A stretch of DNA of 55,448 bases from Myxococcaceae bacterium (GTDB taxonomy: Bacteria > Myxococcota > Myxococcia > Myxococcales > Myxococcaceae): positions 1 to 55,448 of the forward strand of contig JALOQF010000005.1 in NCBI GenBank assembly GCA_025459425.1, written 5' to 3'. Positions 36,932 to 45,419 of this stretch are shown piece after piece (position 1 is the first letter of the stretch; every line of letters starts with the position of its first letter). Under the pieces are notes generated by a model that saw nothing but the letters and a program-made list of their open reading frames with translations, was not told where the DNA came from and ran no database searches. Made by a program: the position numbers and the translations under genes.

Positions 36932-37663
36932 TCAGAACGAGGCCTCGTAGGGGAAACGCACGTGGAACTTCAAGAACGCAAAGAACGAAAGCCACACGGT
37001 GCGCTCGATGGGCAGCACGTCGAAGAACGCGCCCAGCCGCTGCGGCACGTACGCCTGCGCGCCGCCGCCGACGCTCACCAGCACCGTGCGCGACACGTTG
37101 AGCAGCAACGTCGTCTGCAGCTCGACGCCGGGCCGCAGGAAGAACGTCGACGGAACGCCCGCGAGCTCGACGCCCCGCAGGTTCGAATAGATGTACAGGC
37201 CCGTCAGCAGCAGGTTGCCTTCGACGAGGAAGCGACCGCGGCTCTGGTTCCAGGCCCGCTCCGACTTCTGGCCCGTCGATACGAGCGTCAGGCCGAGCGG
37301 CTTCCAGGTCAGCCCGAAGATGCCCACGCCGTTGAGGGCATCGATGGCCGGCGAGACGTACACCGTCGAAGGAATGAAGATGCTCGGCCCCACTTTCAGC
37401 TCGGTGATGCGGTCGGCCTGGCCCCGGTACTGCGCCGGAATGCGGTCGCGGTTGTCGTTGATCCAGTCGCGGTCGATGATGGCGTGCAGGTTGAACGCCA
37501 GCGCAAAGTGCGGCACGGCCCCGCGGTTCTCGAGCAACGGCCCGTAGAACCAGAAGGCCTCGGGCCCCACGCCGACGTCGGCCGGCACCGTCACCTTGCC
37601 GGCAAACGCCTGACTCGAAAGACACACGGCGAGGACCACGACGAACCGCGTCACGACAGGCAT
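36932..37663 (-). CDS. Exported, probable outer-membrane beta-barrel protein
   Basis: This 243-residue protein starts at the ATG at 37663 with a clear signal peptide (MPVVTRFVVVLAVCLSSQAFA, cleavage before GK). The mature part alternates hydrophobic and polar residues in strands (LLLTGLYIYSNLRGV, TVLVSVGGGAQAYVP) and ends in Phe (FPYEASF), the terminal aromatic expected of outer-membrane barrels. No family name is recognised. It is first in a two-gene unit with the 510-residue unknown. The lipoprotein gene at 37780 is divergent across a 116-base gap. Confidence 0.7.
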   Translation of the reverse strand: MPVVTRFVVVLAVCLSSQAFAGKVTVPADVGVGPEAFWFYGPLLENRGAVPHFALAFNLHAIIDRDWINDNRDRIPAQYRGQADRITELKVGPSIFIPSTVYVSPAIDALNGVGIFGLTWKPLGLTLVSTGQKSERAWNQSRGRFLVEGNLLLTGLYIYSNLRGVELAGVPSTFFLRPGVELQTTLLLNVSRTVLVSVGGGAQAYVPQRLGAFFDVLPIERTVWLSFFAFLKFHVRFPYEASF

Positions 37664-37779
37664 CACACCCGGACCCGGCCTGCTGCGCAATGGAACGGAC
37701 TGACGCACCGCGGCCCGGCTGGTTCCACCAGTCACCGGTCGGGTACAGTCGAGCCGATTCGAATCGAGGGGGTGACGAC

Positions 37780-38694
37780 ATGAGGGGGTCGGTGGTCGCA
37801 TGGAGGCTCCTGGCGGTGAGCCTGCTGACGACACAGGGCTGCTCGTGTTCACCGATGGTGCGCGCCTTCGTGGCAGACGGCGACCATCTGGTGGTCTTCG
37901 AGGCGACGTCTTTCGACGGCGAGGACCATTCGCGGCTCGTTCGCCTGGCTGCCACGAACGGCGCCGAGGTGGCGTCGAAGTCGCTCGCCTTCAACGGTGA
38001 AGCGCTCATCGGCCTGGGCAACGGCACGCTCTGGCTTCGGTCCGAGTCAGGCCTCGTCACCCGCTCGCCAACGACGCTCGAGGTCGTCGAAGACGAGGCG
38101 GCCCTGCGCTCCCGCATTCCTGAACTCGGCGTGTTCAAGACCGATCCGGTCGCAGAGACGACCGGCACCCGGCCTCGAGGGTGCGTCGACGTGCCGACGA
38201 AGACCTTCCGCTTCCCCGCTCCAGATGGGCGGTTCGTCGGCATTTCGTTCGACTCGGGGCAGCTGGTGCCCGTCGACTCCGTCGGGTGCATGGCCCGGAA
38301 CGCGACCGACGTCAGGGCCGAGACGCCAGCGGGCCCGCTCGTCTTCGAGCGACTGCCCCAGAGTCAGCGACAGCAGGTCGTGAACCAGGCCAGGGAAGCG
38401 CTCGGCGTGAGCGGCCTCGAGCTGGCCTTCCTGCAGCTTCCCGCCGGGGCACTCGGCGGCGACGTGTTGGTGAAGCGCACCAGCGAGCTGGGGGAGGCCG
38501 GCACGACCCAGCTCGTCCGCCTCGACGTCGGCGCACGCCGCGAGGCGTGGTCCACCGAACTGGTGAGGCGCCGTTCGGACATCGAAGACGCTGCGCTGAT
38601 TGGCTCGAACGTCGTGCTCATCGCCGGTGTCCGCCTGCTCGCGATCGACGCGACGACGGGCGCAGTTCGCTGGTCGCGCGGCACGTCAGACTGA
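37780..38694 (+). CDS. Lipoprotein with beta-propeller-like repeats
   Basis: This 304-residue protein has signal MRGSVVAWRLLAVSLLTTQGC with lipobox TQGC; two further Cys follow at once (CSCSP). The body shows PQQ/propeller-like blades: DGDHLVVFEATSF, GNGTLWLRSESGLV, and the end VVLIAGVRLLAIDATTGAVR, which is a typical PQQ-type repeat. Lengthwise it could hold five to six blades. GAGGG-type purines precede the ATG. It converges on the histidine-kinase gene with 2 bases between. Ligand unknown; a scaffold or sensor role at the membrane is possible. Confidence 0.75.
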   Translation: MRGSVVAWRLLAVSLLTTQGCSCSPMVRAFVADGDHLVVFEATSFDGEDHSRLVRLAATNGAEVASKSLAFNGEALIGLGNGTLWLRSESGLVTRSPTTLEVVEDEAALRSRIPELGVFKTDPVAETTGTRPRGCVDVPTKTFRFPAPDGRFVGISFDSGQLVPVDSVGCMARNATDVRAETPAGPLVFERLPQSQRQQVVNQAREALGVSGLELAFLQLPAGALGGDVLVKRTSELGEAGTTQLVRLDVGARREAWSTELVRRRSDIEDAALIGSNVVLIAGVRLLAIDATTGAVRWSRGTSD

Positions 38695-38696
38695 GC

Positions 38697-40034
38697 TCAC
38701 GCCGGAACGGACGCAGCCACCGGGCTCGCCGCTGCCGGAGCGACCGCGACGTCGAAGCCGAACACCGCACCGCCGCCGTCCCGCGTGCGCGCCCACACCG
38801 TGCCGCCGTGCGCCTTCGCGATGCGCCGCACGAGTGACAGCCCCAGCCCCAGGCCCTCGGAGGTGCCCTGGTCGTCCGTCTGACGTTGGAACTTCTCGAA
38901 CAACGCCGCTTCGCCGCCCTCGGGCAGCCCCGGCCCGCGATCGAGAACCTCGAACGAAACCCGATCGCCACGCAGCACGACGCGCAGCTGCTCCACGCCG
39001 CCCGCGTGCTTCTTCGCGTTGTCGAGCAGGTTCGCCAGGGCGCGCTGGAGCAGCGTGGCGTCGCCGGTCAACCGGTCGCCTTCCCCTTCGACCTCGAGCG
39101 CCCTCACCGGCAGCCCTGCCCGCTCGACGGCCCGGTTCACCACGTCGCGCACCGACAGCTCGCGGGCGGTGATGACGCCGAAGTCGAGGCGCGAGCTCGC
39201 GAGGAGCTGGCCGACCAGCGCGTCCATCTCTTCGACCTCGCGATCGAGATCGTCATAGGTGCGCGGCGTGGCGCCGGTGTCGCGGGCGATCTCCGAGATG
39301 ATGCGCACGCGGGCCAGCGGCGTGCGCAGCTCATGCGACACCGCCGCGAGCAGCTCGCGCTGATCGGCCAGCTGCTTCTCGATGCGCGCCGCCATGTCGT
39401 TGATGGCGTCGGCCACCACCCCGAGCTCGTCGGGCTCGCGACATGACAGCTCGGCCCGGGCCTTCAAGTCGCCGCCGCCGATGCGCTTCACCACCGTCGT
39501 CAGCTCGTCGAGCGGGCGCGCGAGCCGCCGCGCCACCTTGCCCGACGCGAGCCACAACATACCGATGGCGAAGAAGAGGCCCACCGCCCACCGCCACGCG
39601 AAGGTCGGCGCGTGCTGGAAGCAGCCGCGCACCGTGCCCAGCAGCTGGCCCGCCTCGGTCACGGGCACCTCGAAGGCCCGCCGGCCGCAGTCGTCTCCGA
39701 CCGAGAGCATGCCGTTGCCGCTCGCGTCGCGGAGCTCGAGGTTCAGCTCCATCTGCTCCGCGGTGCGGCGCGCGAAGGCCTCCCGCGCCGCGGGGTCCTT
39801 CCAGTCGCGGGCGAACTGAGCGCCGATCCACGCGGTGCCGCGGTCCATCGAGCGCTGCCACACCGGTTCCTGCACCTTGCCGAGCACCATGAAGACGAAC
39901 GACGTCAACAGCGCCGTCACCACGATGCCGCCAGCGAACCAGGCAAAGATGCGCCGCCGCAGCCGCGCGCGCACGAAGCGGCCGATGGGGCCCATCTTGC
40001 GATGCCGGCGGTGGTGGCGCTCGAACGGCGTCAT
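38697..40034 (-). CDS. CpxA-like sensor histidine kinase
   Basis: This 445-residue inner-membrane kinase has TM1 (about 29-51), a periplasmic sensor of about 95 residues, TM2 (about 147-165), HAMP, HisKA with the phospho-accepting His in SHELRTPLARVR, and an ATPase domain (NLLDNAKKHA, DRGPGLPEG, GLGLGLSLVRRIAKAHGG). The sensor carries two Cys (DDCGRR and RGCFQH) that could form a redox-sensitive disulfide. It lies 2 bases after the response regulator and downstream of a Spy/CpxP-like gene, which points to envelope stress sensing. The signal itself is not known. Confidence 0.93.
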   Translation of the reverse strand: MTPFERHHRRHRKMGPIGRFVRARLRRRIFAWFAGGIVVTALLTSFVFMVLGKVQEPVWQRSMDRGTAWIGAQFARDWKDPAAREAFARRTAEQMELNLELRDASGNGMLSVGDDCGRRAFEVPVTEAGQLLGTVRGCFQHAPTFAWRWAVGLFFAIGMLWLASGKVARRLARPLDELTTVVKRIGGGDLKARAELSCREPDELGVVADAINDMAARIEKQLADQRELLAAVSHELRTPLARVRIISEIARDTGATPRTYDDLDREVEEMDALVGQLLASSRLDFGVITARELSVRDVVNRAVERAGLPVRALEVEGEGDRLTGDATLLQRALANLLDNAKKHAGGVEQLRVVLRGDRVSFEVLDRGPGLPEGGEAALFEKFQRQTDDQGTSEGLGLGLSLVRRIAKAHGGTVWARTRDGGGAVFGFDVAVAPAAASPVAASVPA

Positions 40035-40036
40035 CG

Positions 40037-40711
40037 TCAGTCCTTCGTGAGCACGTAGCCCACGCCACGCACCGTCTTGATCAACTTCGGCGGGTCGTCG
40101 CCGAGCTTCTGGCGCAGGTGGCTGATGTGCACGTCGACGGTGCGCTCACCCACCACCACGTCGCTGCGGCCCGCTTCGGACAACAGCGCGTCGCGCGGCA
40201 CCACACGCCCGGCCCGGCGAATCAGCGCCACCAGGATGTCGAACTCGATGCCGGTGAGATCGACCATCGCCCCGGCCGACGTCACCGTGCGGGCCGGGAC
40301 GTCGACCTGGATCGCCCCCACCGACAGCTGCTCGTTCACCACGTCGGGGCGGGACCGCCGCAAGACCGCCCGCAGCCGCGCCAACAGCTCGCGCGGAGAG
40401 AACGGCTTGCCCACGTAGTCGTCGGCGCCGAGCTCGAGGCCCACCACCCGATCGGTCTCGTCGCCCCGCGCCGTCAGCATGATGACCGGCACGTTCGACT
40501 TCGCCCGAATGCGCTTGCAGACCTCGAGGCCGTCCATGCCCGGCATCATCACGTCGAGCAGCACCGCGTCCCACGCGCCCTGCTCCAGCATGGCGAGGCC
40601 CTTCGGCCCGTCGGGCGCGTGCGCCAGGGTGACGCCGTTCTGGCCCAGGTAGCTCGAGAGCAGCTCCGGAAGGCGGGCATCGTCGTCGATGAGGAGGACT
40701 CGGGAGGACAT
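40037..40711 (-). CDS. OmpR-family response regulator (CpxR-like)
   Basis: This 224-residue regulator has a receiver domain with the acidic pocket D9-D11, phospho-acceptor Asp53 (DAVLLDVMMPGMDG), switch Thr in IMLTARG and Lys in DYVGKPF, followed by an OmpR-type winged helix (TVDVHISHLRQKLGDDP and VRGVGYVLTKD at the end). It should bind tandem direct repeats; a pair with the right spacing stands upstream of the CpxP-like gene at 41707-41744. Coded just ahead of its kinase in the same operon. Confidence 0.94.
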   Translation of the reverse strand: MSSRVLLIDDDARLPELLSSYLGQNGVTLAHAPDGPKGLAMLEQGAWDAVLLDVMMPGMDGLEVCKRIRAKSNVPVIMLTARGDETDRVVGLELGADDYVGKPFSPRELLARLRAVLRRSRPDVVNEQLSVGAIQVDVPARTVTSAGAMVDLTGIEFDILVALIRRAGRVVPRDALLSEAGRSDVVVGERTVDVHISHLRQKLGDDPPKLIKTVRGVGYVLTKD

Positions 40712-40738
40712 GGGTGGCCTGGGTGACTTGGAACAGCA

Positions 40739-40770
40739 GGGCTCCCGAGTCTCGGCGATTCCGGGAGCCC
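40739..40770 (-). terminator. Intercistronic hairpin before the response regulator gene
   Basis: A 9-bp perfect stem GGGCTCCCG (40739-40747) and CGGGAGCCC (40762-40770) with a 14-base loop lies between the small exported protein gene (ends 40789) and the response regulator (starts 40711). On the minus strand no T-run follows, so it may act as a partial terminator or mRNA stabiliser that lets the two exported proteins be expressed above the regulators. On the plus strand CTTTT follows a few bases later. Confidence 0.5.
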
Positions 40771-40788
40771 ATGCTGCTTTTCAGGTGA

Positions 40789-41118
40789 TTACGGAGCCGC
40801 GCTCGGCGCCGGCGCCACCGCGGGCACCACCACCGTTTGCGGAGCCGCCGCCGGCGTCGCGCCCGGCATGATGACGACGATCTGCGGGGCTGGCGCTGCG
40901 GGCGCCTGCACCACCACCGGCGCGGGCGCCGGAGCCGCCTTCACCACCGGCTCCTCGAAGCGCCCGGCCTCACGCCAGCGCGCGTCGTGCCACCCTCCGC
41001 CATTCCAGCTGGCGCCGCCGTGACACCCACCTCGCGCGTGGTGCGCCATTCGCGCGAACGCCGAGCCGTACCCACCCACCACCCCCATCGCCAGGACTGC
41101 CATCAGTGCGTAACGCAT
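40789..41118 (-). CDS. Small exported His/Gly- and Pro/Ala-rich protein
   Basis: This 109-residue protein has a signal peptide (MRYALMAVLAMGVVGGYGSAFA), a short His/Gly/Trp segment (HHARGGCHGGASWNGGGWHD) and a tail of Ala/Pro/Val repeats (APAPVVVQAPAAPAPQIVV). No family is recognised. The His-rich part could bind metal ions, which would suit its place between a Spy/CpxP-like protein and a two-component system. It is 31 bases after the CpxP-like gene and followed by a strong hairpin. Confidence 0.65.
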   Translation of the reverse strand: MRYALMAVLAMGVVGGYGSAFARMAHHARGGCHGGASWNGGGWHDARWREAGRFEEPVVKAAPAPAPVVVQAPAAPAPQIVVIMPGATPAAAPQTVVVPAVAPAPSAAP

Positions 41119-41149
41119 GTCGTTCTCCTCGTGTGTTCCTGGTTGGACT

Positions 41150-41638
41150 TCAGACGCTCACCGTCGACGGCCCGCCGTAGCCACCGCGCCACCCTCGGCC
41201 GTACCCGCCGTGTGCGAAACGCCGGGGCCCGAACTCGATGAGGTCGGCCAGCACCGCCCGCTGCGACGGCGAGAGCGCCTCGTGAATGGCCTGCATCTTC
41301 GCCTTCAGCGTCTTCTTCACTTCGTCGACGGCGGCCTGCTGCTTCTCGAACGCGGCGTTCACCGCCTCGCCGTCGAAGTGCTCCGAGCGCATCGCCTTCG
41401 CGTACTCACTGCGCGCCCGGAACAGCTCTTCGCGGGCCTGCCACATCACGCGCTGCGCTTCGTCTGCCGCCTCGAGCACCACCTTCTCCTGCCCCGGCGT
41501 GGTGTCGAGCCGCTCGAACAGCCGGCGCATCATCCACCGGCCCCAACCGCCGTGCCGCCCGTACCGCCCGTGCCGGCCCCAACGCGCCACCTTGATGAGG
41601 CCGATGAGGCTCAACGTGCCAACGATGAATCCGAACAT
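41150..41638 (-). CDS. Spy/CpxP-like periplasmic heavy-metal/stress protein
   Basis: This 162-residue protein has one N-terminal hydrophobic segment (MFGFIVGTLSLIGLIKVA), probably an uncleaved anchor or signal, followed by an Arg/Gly/His-rich patch and then a helical domain. The helix pattern with an LxxxQ repeat near the end (LSPSQRAVLADLIEFG) and charged heptads (AKMQAIHEALSPSQ) is typical of Spy/CpxP/CnrX-type chaperones and sensors. It ends in a Gly-rich tail. As the first gene of a module with OmpR-type regulator and kinase it is a likely feedback inhibitor of the kinase. Confidence 0.8.
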   Translation of the reverse strand: MFGFIVGTLSLIGLIKVARWGRHGRYGRHGGWGRWMMRRLFERLDTTPGQEKVVLEAADEAQRVMWQAREELFRARSEYAKAMRSEHFDGEAVNAAFEKQQAAVDEVKKTLKAKMQAIHEALSPSQRAVLADLIEFGPRRFAHGGYGRGWRGGYGGPSTVSV

Positions 41639-41706
41639 GTTCCGTCCCTTGTGCGTCGCCCGTGCCGGAAGTGGCCCGTCGCGTGAGAGGACAGTAGGAA
41701 CCCTCT

Positions 41707-41744
41707 GTGAAGCGTCAGGGGTGCCCCCGGTGAAGAAACGTGAA
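41707..41744. promoter_or_regulatory. GTGAA direct repeats, CpxR-box-like
   Basis: Three direct copies of GTGAA begin at 41707, 41730 and 41740. The last two have exactly five bases between them (GTGAA-N5-GTGAA), the layout of the known CpxR box (GTAAA-N5-GTAAA). Two copies extend to GTGAAGCG (41707 and 41740). They lie 69-106 bases upstream of the Spy/CpxP-like start and also before the divergent gene at 41811, so the local response regulator could control both. Confidence 0.5.
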
Positions 41745-41810
41745 GCGCCTTCGTCGATGTGCGTGTTCTCCTGCCATCACGGCAGACCTTCGTCCTTTCA
41801 GGTGCTTGTG

Positions 41811-42560
41811 ATGCGCGCCGCCTTCTCGAGCCTCTTCGTCGCCCAGCTCGCCCTCGCGCAGGCCTTTTCGCCCCCACCACTCGTGCAGGCCGAGCCAGAC
41901 CCGAACGAGCCGCAGCAGGTGCTCCAGCCGCCGGCCATCGCCAACCAGCCGCTCGACCCGAACGCCCAACCGCCCCGGCAACAGCCGCTGCCCAACCAGG
42001 TGCCCGGAACGCTCACGCCGCAGCCGCCGCAGCAGGCGCCCACACCACAGTGGGAAGTGCCGCAGAACGCCCAGCCGACGCAGCAGGCCCCCGGCACCGT
42101 GCAGACGCAGGCACCGCCCACCAGCAACCCGCGCCTCATGCGCATCGGCATGTCGTTGTTGCTCGGCGCCGGCGTGGGCACCGTCACCGCCATCGCGGGC
42201 GGCTTCATCGGCGGCGAGTACCTGCGCCCGGGGTTGACGCCCATCGGCAACATCTGGACCGGCGGCGCCATCGGCTTCGCCATCGGAGCCCCCGTCGGCG
42301 TACTCATCTCGGGCGCCCTCTTCCGCGGCAACGCGCCCTGGTACGCGCCCATCGTCGGCGACCTCATCGGCGCGGCCATCGGCGCCGCCGCCATCGCATT
42401 CGGCGGCCCCGAGGCGTTGTCCGCGGCGTTCGCGCTGCCGCTGCTTGGATCGGTGATTGGCTCCGAGGTGGCGTCAGCGGACGACGCGACGGTGACGCCG
42501 ACGGCGACGATCCTTCCGAACGGCCGCGGGGGCGTGGTCGGCGTCTCTGGCCGATTCTGA
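41811..42560 (+). CDS. Exported Pro/Gln-rich protein with glycine-zipper helices
   Basis: This 249-residue protein has a signal peptide (MRAAFSSLFVAQLALAQA), then about 90 residues of Pro/Gln/Asn linker (LPNQVPGTLTPQPPQQAPT), then a hydrophobic domain with four Gly-rich helices (LLLGAGVGTVTAIAGGFIGG, GDLIGAAIGAAAIAFGG) and a C-terminal strand GGVVGVSGRF. Glycine-zipper helices of this type sit in membranes. No family recognised. It is divergent from the CpxP-like gene and shares the repeat box with it. Confidence 0.7.
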   Translation: MRAAFSSLFVAQLALAQAFSPPPLVQAEPDPNEPQQVLQPPAIANQPLDPNAQPPRQQPLPNQVPGTLTPQPPQQAPTPQWEVPQNAQPTQQAPGTVQTQAPPTSNPRLMRIGMSLLLGAGVGTVTAIAGGFIGGEYLRPGLTPIGNIWTGGAIGFAIGAPVGVLISGALFRGNAPWYAPIVGDLIGAAIGAAAIAFGGPEALSAAFALPLLGSVIGSEVASADDATVTPTATILPNGRGGVVGVSGRF

Positions 42561-42605
42561 GTGGCACCGGGAACCGGGGCCCGTGCGCGAGTCGTCCGAA
42601 CGGCC

Positions 42606-42902
42606 ATGAACCTCCGCTCGACTCTCCTGGTCGCTGAGCTGGCGCTGAGTTCGTGGACTGGCTGCGCCTCGCAGAGGAACGCCGCGTGGAGCCCTCGCTG
42701 CGAGGTGCGCGAGTGCTGCAGCCGTGGGTGGGTCTTCAACGGCCTCGCGTGTCAGGTGAACGCCCCGCCGTTCTGCGGCTGTTCCTGCAGCACGCGCCCT
42801 CCCGAGGTGTTCTTGAGCGAGCAGGCCTGCGCCGAGGCGAACGCGAACAGAGGCCTGTACCGGGCGTCCGTGCAAGGCTCTCCCGCGCAAGCACGCCTCT
42901 GA
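42606..42902 (+). CDS. Small Cys-rich lipoprotein
   Basis: This 98-residue protein has the signal MNLRSTLLVAELALSSWTGC (lipobox WTGC is weak). The mature part holds eight or nine Cys, including CEVRECCSRG and FCGCSCSTRP, a small disulfide-rich fold. It stands 45 bases after the glycine-zipper gene on the same strand. Immediately downstream are what look like decayed partial copies of its 3' end. Function unknown; secreted or surface-exposed. Confidence 0.6.
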   Translation: MNLRSTLLVAELALSSWTGCASQRNAAWSPRCEVRECCSRGWVFNGLACQVNAPPFCGCSCSTRPPEVFLSEQACAEANANRGLYRASVQGSPAQARL

Positions 42903-43195
42903 CACAACGACGCGGGGCTGAGGGCTTCTCCACGGAGCAGGTGCGAACACGAACAGAGGCTCACCGTCGAAGACAGCCCCGCAGCACGGAGGTACCGGTC
43001 GCCCGAGGAGCCACGCGTGCCAGCGAGCCTTGACCCAACGACGCGCGCGGAAACGGGCCGAGACGCAGCCTGACTCCGAGCGTCTTCTCGACCGCGGAAG
43101 CGTGCGACCGCCTCGCGCAGTGCCCTCTCTCGTGACGGAGCGCGTCCTGGGCAGACGTGGACGCGCCAGAGAGTGGGCGCGGTCGTAGGTCGGCC
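42903..43195 (+). pseudogene. Decayed tandem copies of the Cys-rich gene end
   Basis: There is no intact gene in these 293 bases. Two stretches resemble the 3' part of the preceding gene. Near 42930-42960 GAGCAGGTGCGAACACGAACAGAGG parallels the parent at 42820-42855, shown here by its shared ACGAACAGAGG core, and near 43020-43040 the parent's end (a TGAC then ACAACGACG) recurs as TTGACCCAACGACG. Near 43080-43133 a third piece encodes VFSTAEACDRLAQCPLS and a stop, paralleling the parent's VFLSEQACAEANANRG. The frames are broken in between. Confidence 0.4.
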
Positions 43196-43783
43196 TCAGG
43201 GACCTCGATCAGGGAGCGGCGTGCCGCCGCCACCCTCGCTCATCACCCGCTGCTCGAGCGTCGCCAGCGACGAGTCGAGGTGATCGCCCACCGCCGACGT
43301 GAGCCCCTTGCGGAACAGCGGCCACATCAGCCGCGTGACGAACGTGAAGCGCCCGGTGAAGGAGGCCTCGACGTCGGTGCGATCGCCCGCCGGGTGCAGC
43401 ACCACGTCGAGGCGAGACTGCCCCGTGCCGAGGAAGCCCGTCGACTCGAACTCGTACCGCACGACGTCCGCCGACAACGAGGTGATGGTCGTCTTTGACA
43501 TGGCCCGCGCGGTGCGCTGCTCCATCCACGCGCCCACGCCCCCGCTCGGGGTCGAGAACGTCGTGGTGGGCGGCTCGTCACGGCGCTCGAGCGTCTGCCA
43601 CGCGTCGAAGGCCTTCAAGTCATCGAGGTGCCGATGAAGAGCGGGGCCGCCCGCGGCGATCGCCCGGCGGCGGCTCACCTGCCAGCTGTCGCCCTGCGCC
43701 GCCCAGACGCCCACCAGCGTGATGCCGACGAGGACCGCCGACATGCCCAACGCCATCGTCACCGGCCGGACCCAGTTCGCCAT
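43196..43783 (-). CDS. SRPBCC-fold (polyketide cyclase-like) membrane-anchored protein
   Basis: This 195-residue protein starts at the ATG at 43783. One transmembrane helix near the N-terminus (VTMALGMSAVLVGITLVGVW) is followed by a START/SRPBCC domain: strands VGAWMEQRTARAMSKTTI, then VVRYEFESTGF and TDVEASFTGRF, and the long C-terminal helix KGLTSAVGDHLDSSLATLEQ. Such proteins bind hydrophobic ligands; the substrate is unknown. It is divergent from the photolyase gene with 79 bases between. Confidence 0.85.
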   Translation of the reverse strand: MANWVRPVTMALGMSAVLVGITLVGVWAAQGDSWQVSRRRAIAAGGPALHRHLDDLKAFDAWQTLERRDEPPTTTFSTPSGGVGAWMEQRTARAMSKTTITSLSADVVRYEFESTGFLGTGQSRLDVVLHPAGDRTDVEASFTGRFTFVTRLMWPLFRKGLTSAVGDHLDSSLATLEQRVMSEGGGGTPLPDRGP

Positions 43784-43862
43784 GCCTGCGCCACCTTGCA
43801 TGAGCCGCCTCGAGGCTCCAGCGAGTCGTGCGCGCCCGAGGCCGCCGCATTAGCCAGCCGCG

Positions 43863-45326
<1,464 letters not shown>

Positions 45327-45419
45327 GAAACCAGCGACGGCGCATGGAGCCATTGCTTCCGGTTCCCTGCGCTCGTGCCGTGAGCGATAGGCTGGGCTCG
45401 TTCCATCCCGGAGCCCTGC

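Noticed and set aside
42961-43233. Minus-strand ORF with an HERGH motif suggesting a metalloprotease
   Set aside because: A single HExxH-like hit in an Arg-rich 90-residue frame without other protease features; it overlaps decayed repeats.
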